Part shown: one piece after another, positions 6,228-8,139 of the stretch
How positions within the stretch are numbered: the stretch's first letter is position 1
How the letters are laid out: each line of letters begins with the position of its first letter
Origin: Flavobacteriaceae bacterium
Lineage (GTDB): Bacteria > Bacteroidota > Bacteroidia > Flavobacteriales > Flavobacteriaceae
DNA length: 8,139 nucleotides
NCBI GenBank assembly: GCA_002693605.1
Contig: NZQO01000108.1
Location: 1-8,139 of the forward strand
Direction of reading: 5' to 3'
The notes under the pieces: generated by a model
What the model saw: only the letters and a program-made list of their open reading frames with translations
Databases searched by the model: none
Told to the model about the DNA's origin: nothing
Position numbers and translations under genes: made by a program

Positions 6228-7424
6228 ATGACCAAAAAGCCAAAGGTTGTCGTAATGGGGCTTGGCTACATAGGCCTACCTACGGCGGCGCTAATAGCAA
6301 GTAAGGGAATTTCCGTAACGGGGGTTGATGTACACCAAAACGTAATTGATACAATAAACAGGGGCGAGATCCATATCGTGGAACCGGATTTGGATGGCTT
6401 GGTGCATCATGTCGTAAAAGAGGGATATCTAAAGGCTTCAAAACAACCCGTACGGGCCGATGTTTATTTAATCGCGGTACCAACACCTTTTAAAGATGAG
6501 CACGTGCCTGATCTCTCCTATGTAGAGGCTGCGGTAACTAAGCTACTGCCAACATTGGCACCGAATGCCCTAGTCATTGTAGAGTCAACCAGTCCTGTTG
6601 GGACTACACAAAAGGTTTATGATATTATCGTAAGCGCCAGGCCCGAACTTAAGGGAAAAATACACACTGCCTATTGTCCTGAAAGAGTGCTTCCCGGAAA
6701 CATAATCTATGAACTTGAACATAACGACCGTGCTATTGGTGGTTTAGATTATACGAGCACTAAAAAAGCCGTAGCCTTTTATCAGCATTTTGTTAAGGGG
6801 GATCTTCACGAAACCAATGCCAGGACTGCTGAAATGTGTAAGCTAGTGGAAAATTCATCTCGAGACGTTCAAATTGCCTTTGCCAACGAGTTGTCGATGA
6901 TATGCGACAGGGCTGAAATTGATGTTTGGGAACTTATTGCATTGGCAAATAGGCATCCTCGGGTAAACATACTCCAGCCCGGTACGGGCGTAGGTGGCCA
7001 CTGTATTGCCGTAGATCCGTGGTTCATCGTTTCGGAGTTCCCGGAAGAAAGTAAGATAATTCGCTCTGCAAGAACCATAAATAATTATAAAACACTGTGG
7101 GTTATCGAGAAAATCATTAACGAAACCTTGCGCTATTCCCAAGAATACGGCGAAGAACCCATTGTGGCGTGTATGGGGTTGGCCTTCAAACCCAATATCG
7201 ATGATTTGAGGGAATCGCCCGCCCTGACCGTAGCCGATGCGTTACGGGATAAGGGAATTTCCACATTGAGGGTGGAACCTAACCTTAAACAAGAGGATTT
7301 AACGCCGTACCAAGAAGCGGTTGATAAAGCCAATATAATCGTATATCTCGTAGCGCATAAGGACTTTTATTCAATACGCACCGATAAACAGGTGCTGGAC
7401 TTTTGCGGAATATCCAAGAACTGA
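6228..7424 (+). CDS. wecC: UDP-N-acetyl-D-mannosamine dehydrogenase (WecC)
   Basis: 398 residues against about 420 for the E. coli enzyme. It oxidises UDP-ManNAc to UDP-ManNAcA using two NAD+, in the cytoplasm. The N-terminal Rossmann motif GLGYIGLP is at 11-18. Within the UDP-sugar dehydrogenase superfamily, several segments closely match WecC as I recall it: AYCPERVLPG followed by NDRAIGG, RTAEMCKLVENSSRDV with active-site K205, FANELS, WELIALANRHPRVNILQPG, and GVGGHCIAVDPWFIV with catalytic C259. GLAFKPNIDDLRESPA marks the C-terminal NAD/UDP-binding domain. The C-terminus (DFCGISKN) looks complete. The usual partner WecB, the 2-epimerase that makes UDP-ManNAc, is not in the window. The ATG at 6228 has no Shine-Dalgarno but starts directly at the family N-terminus. 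It is separated by 70 bp from the upstream gene, unlike the overlapping genes before it. Confidence 0.93.
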   Translation: MTKKPKVVVMGLGYIGLPTAALIASKGISVTGVDVHQNVIDTINRGEIHIVEPDLDGLVHHVVKEGYLKASKQPVRADVYLIAVPTPFKDEHVPDLSYVEAAVTKLLPTLAPNALVIVESTSPVGTTQKVYDIIVSARPELKGKIHTAYCPERVLPGNIIYELEHNDRAIGGLDYTSTKKAVAFYQHFVKGDLHETNARTAEMCKLVENSSRDVQIAFANELSMICDRAEIDVWELIALANRHPRVNILQPGTGVGGHCIAVDPWFIVSEFPEESKIIRSARTINNYKTLWVIEKIINETLRYSQEYGEEPIVACMGLAFKPNIDDLRESPALTVADALRDKGISTLRVEPNLKQEDLTPYQEAVDKANIIVYLVAHKDFYSIRTDKQVLDFCGISKN

Positions 7425-7461
7425 AGTTACTGTAGTAGTAGATCCGGATTGCCGTTGAGGT

Positions 7462-7484
7462 GCCACGTCTAAAGCAGAAGTGGC
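7462..7484 (+). other. Small inverted repeat in the wecC-flippase gap
   Basis: GCCAC (7462-7466) pairs with GTGGC (7480-7484) around a 13-nt loop. The stem is only 5 bp, so this could be chance. It lies in the 95-nt gap between wecC and the next gene, and a further copy of TGCCAC occurs at 7511-7516, which could in principle compete for the right arm. Confidence 0.2.
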
Positions 7485-7499
7485 CAATATTGTATTTAA

Positions 7500-7523
7500 A
7501 TGAAGAAAACTGCCACACTGTGA
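7500..7523 (+). other. Possible 7-codon mini-ORF overlapping the flippase start
   Basis: ATG at 7500 opens a frame encoding MKKTATL and ending at TGA 7521-7523. The stop overlaps the proposed GTG start of the next gene as GTGA, the same kind of junction as the ATGA overlaps in the rml genes. It could be a coupling leader for a gene with a poor start signal, or chance in a short AT-rich stretch. Nothing else supports translation. Confidence 0.2.
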
Positions 7524-8139
7524 ACCTGCTGAACAAAAATTATATCATATATGGTAGCTCCATTCTCTTCAGCAGGGGCCTTGAGTACTTGGTTCTTTTC
7601 TATGCTGCCTATTCCCTTACCAAACCCGATTACGGTGAGCTAGAATTTTACAAGAGAGTCATTGAGGTAGGCGCATCCCTAATCGCATTTGGCTTTCCCG
7701 CCTTATTAATGAGCTATACGCGCAGCAAGGCGAGCAAGATCAACTTCCTTGTTTTGTCTCTGTTAGTTGTATTTCTTATTTCGCTAGTGGTTGCATTGGT
7801 ATTAGCGCCCACACCTTGGATTATTTTAGTGGTTCCCTTTATTTTCTACGCCGTGTTTTTTACGGGGGGAATTAGCCACTCCTACTTCTTGGTAAAGGAA
7901 GGAAGCAATTATGCCTCTATTTTTAAGGGTGCAACCGCATTACTCTTCTATCTTATAGTGTTTATCTCTATCTATTATTACGATGTTTCGGGCTACGCAT
8001 TTGTATATGTAAACTATCTTCTATTTCCCATTCTGGCCTTTTTCCTCTATTGGAAATTAGCCAGGGAGCACATAGAAATTCTACAACTGAAGCGGTACTG
8101 GAGCCTGTTCAAAAAACTGTTGGGAAGCTCTTTCTCATT
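7520..8139 (+). CDS. Probable Wzx-type polysaccharide flippase, N-terminal part (3' end outside window)
   Basis: A frame of 206 codons runs open off the right edge. The product is very hydrophobic, with about six likely membrane segments at roughly residues 9-31, 47-66, 74-96, 99-117, 139-154 and 159-178. The N-terminus has the arrangement typical of Wzx/oligosaccharide flippases: a first helix around YGSSILFSRGLEYLVLFYAAY (11-31), then a KPDYGELEFYKRVIEVG segment (35-51) corresponding to the conserved charged loop, then a second helix. Wzx proteins move undecaprenyl-linked repeat units across the inner membrane, which fits the cluster. Start: the frame is open back to 7442 (in-frame TAG at 7439-7441). 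GTG at 7520 puts the first helix at the expected place; TTG 7490 and GTG 7460 are alternatives. No Shine-Dalgarno is evident. A Wzy polymerase cannot be ruled out without the rest of the sequence, but the N-terminus favours Wzx. Confidence 0.7.
   Translation, partial: MNLLNKNYIIYGSSILFSRGLEYLVLFYAAYSLTKPDYGELEFYKRVIEVGASLIAFGFPALLMSYTRSKASKINFLVLSLLVVFLISLVVALVLAPTPWIILVVPFIFYAVFFTGGISHSYFLVKEGSNYASIFKGATALLFYLIVFISIYYYDVSGYAFVYVNYLLFPILAFFLYWKLAREHIEILQLKRYWSLFKKLLGSSFS

Noticed and set aside
7442..7449. ATCCGGAT palindrome
   Set aside because: An isolated 8-bp palindrome with no repeat copies or regulatory context; expected by chance.
7390..7458. Apparent alternative end of WecC in another frame, reading to EVTVVVDPDCR and a TGA at 7456-7458
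   Set aside because: I considered a frameshift in the wecC 3' end. The annotated frame ends with DFCGISKN, which fits the family C-terminus, so no frameshift is needed.
1..8139. Search for CRISPR arrays, tRNA or rRNA genes, insertion sequences, toxin-antitoxin or phage-defence genes
   Set aside because: No spaced direct repeats, cloverleaf-like segments, transposase motifs or terminal inverted repeats were seen by eye, and nearly the whole window is occupied by the genes listed.

Overview
This window looks like a chromosomal segment of a Bacteroidota bacterium, probably from the Flavobacteriia or a related group. It carries an anabolic surface-polysaccharide locus. The assignment rests on three things. 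The first gene fragment has the C-terminal signature of bacterial GH3-type proteins common in this phylum. Most genes lack Shine-Dalgarno sequences and some have TAnnTTT-type promoter-like boxes. The downstream gene set is a typical O-antigen or exopolysaccharide cluster. All supported genes lie on the + strand.

Layout: (1) 1-185 is the 3' end of a GH3-family gene. (2) 209-1894 is a 561-aa protein of unknown function, whose C-terminal part resembles the nucleoside phosphorylase/nucleosidase fold. (3) 1909-5187 is a complete dTDP-L-rhamnose pathway in the order rmlB-rmlA-rmlC-rmlD, with overlaps of 4, 1 and 4 nt. (4) 5174-6157 overlaps rmlD by 14 nt and encodes a membrane protein with two transmembrane segments and a large extracytoplasmic region, resembling a Wzz-type chain-length regulator (polysaccharide co-polymerase). 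(5) A 70-bp gap with an AT-rich hairpin and a weak promoter-like box precedes wecC (6228-7424), a UDP-ManNAc 6-dehydrogenase. (6) A 95-nt gap with a small hairpin and a possible 7-codon mini-ORF leads into a polytopic membrane protein (7520 to the window end), most likely the N-terminal part of a Wzx-type flippase.

Together, RmlABCD would supply dTDP-L-rhamnose and WecC would supply UDP-ManNAcA. The Wzx-like protein would move lipid-linked repeat units across the inner membrane, and the Wzz-like protein would influence chain length. This points to a Wzx/Wzy-dependent O-antigen or exopolysaccharide. No glycosyltransferase, Wzy polymerase or WecB epimerase is visible, so the cluster must continue beyond the window. 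The first two genes are probably conserved chromosomal neighbours rather than pathway members. The window looks largely conventional. The least explained items are the 561-aa phosphorylase-like protein and the leader in front of the flippase gene.
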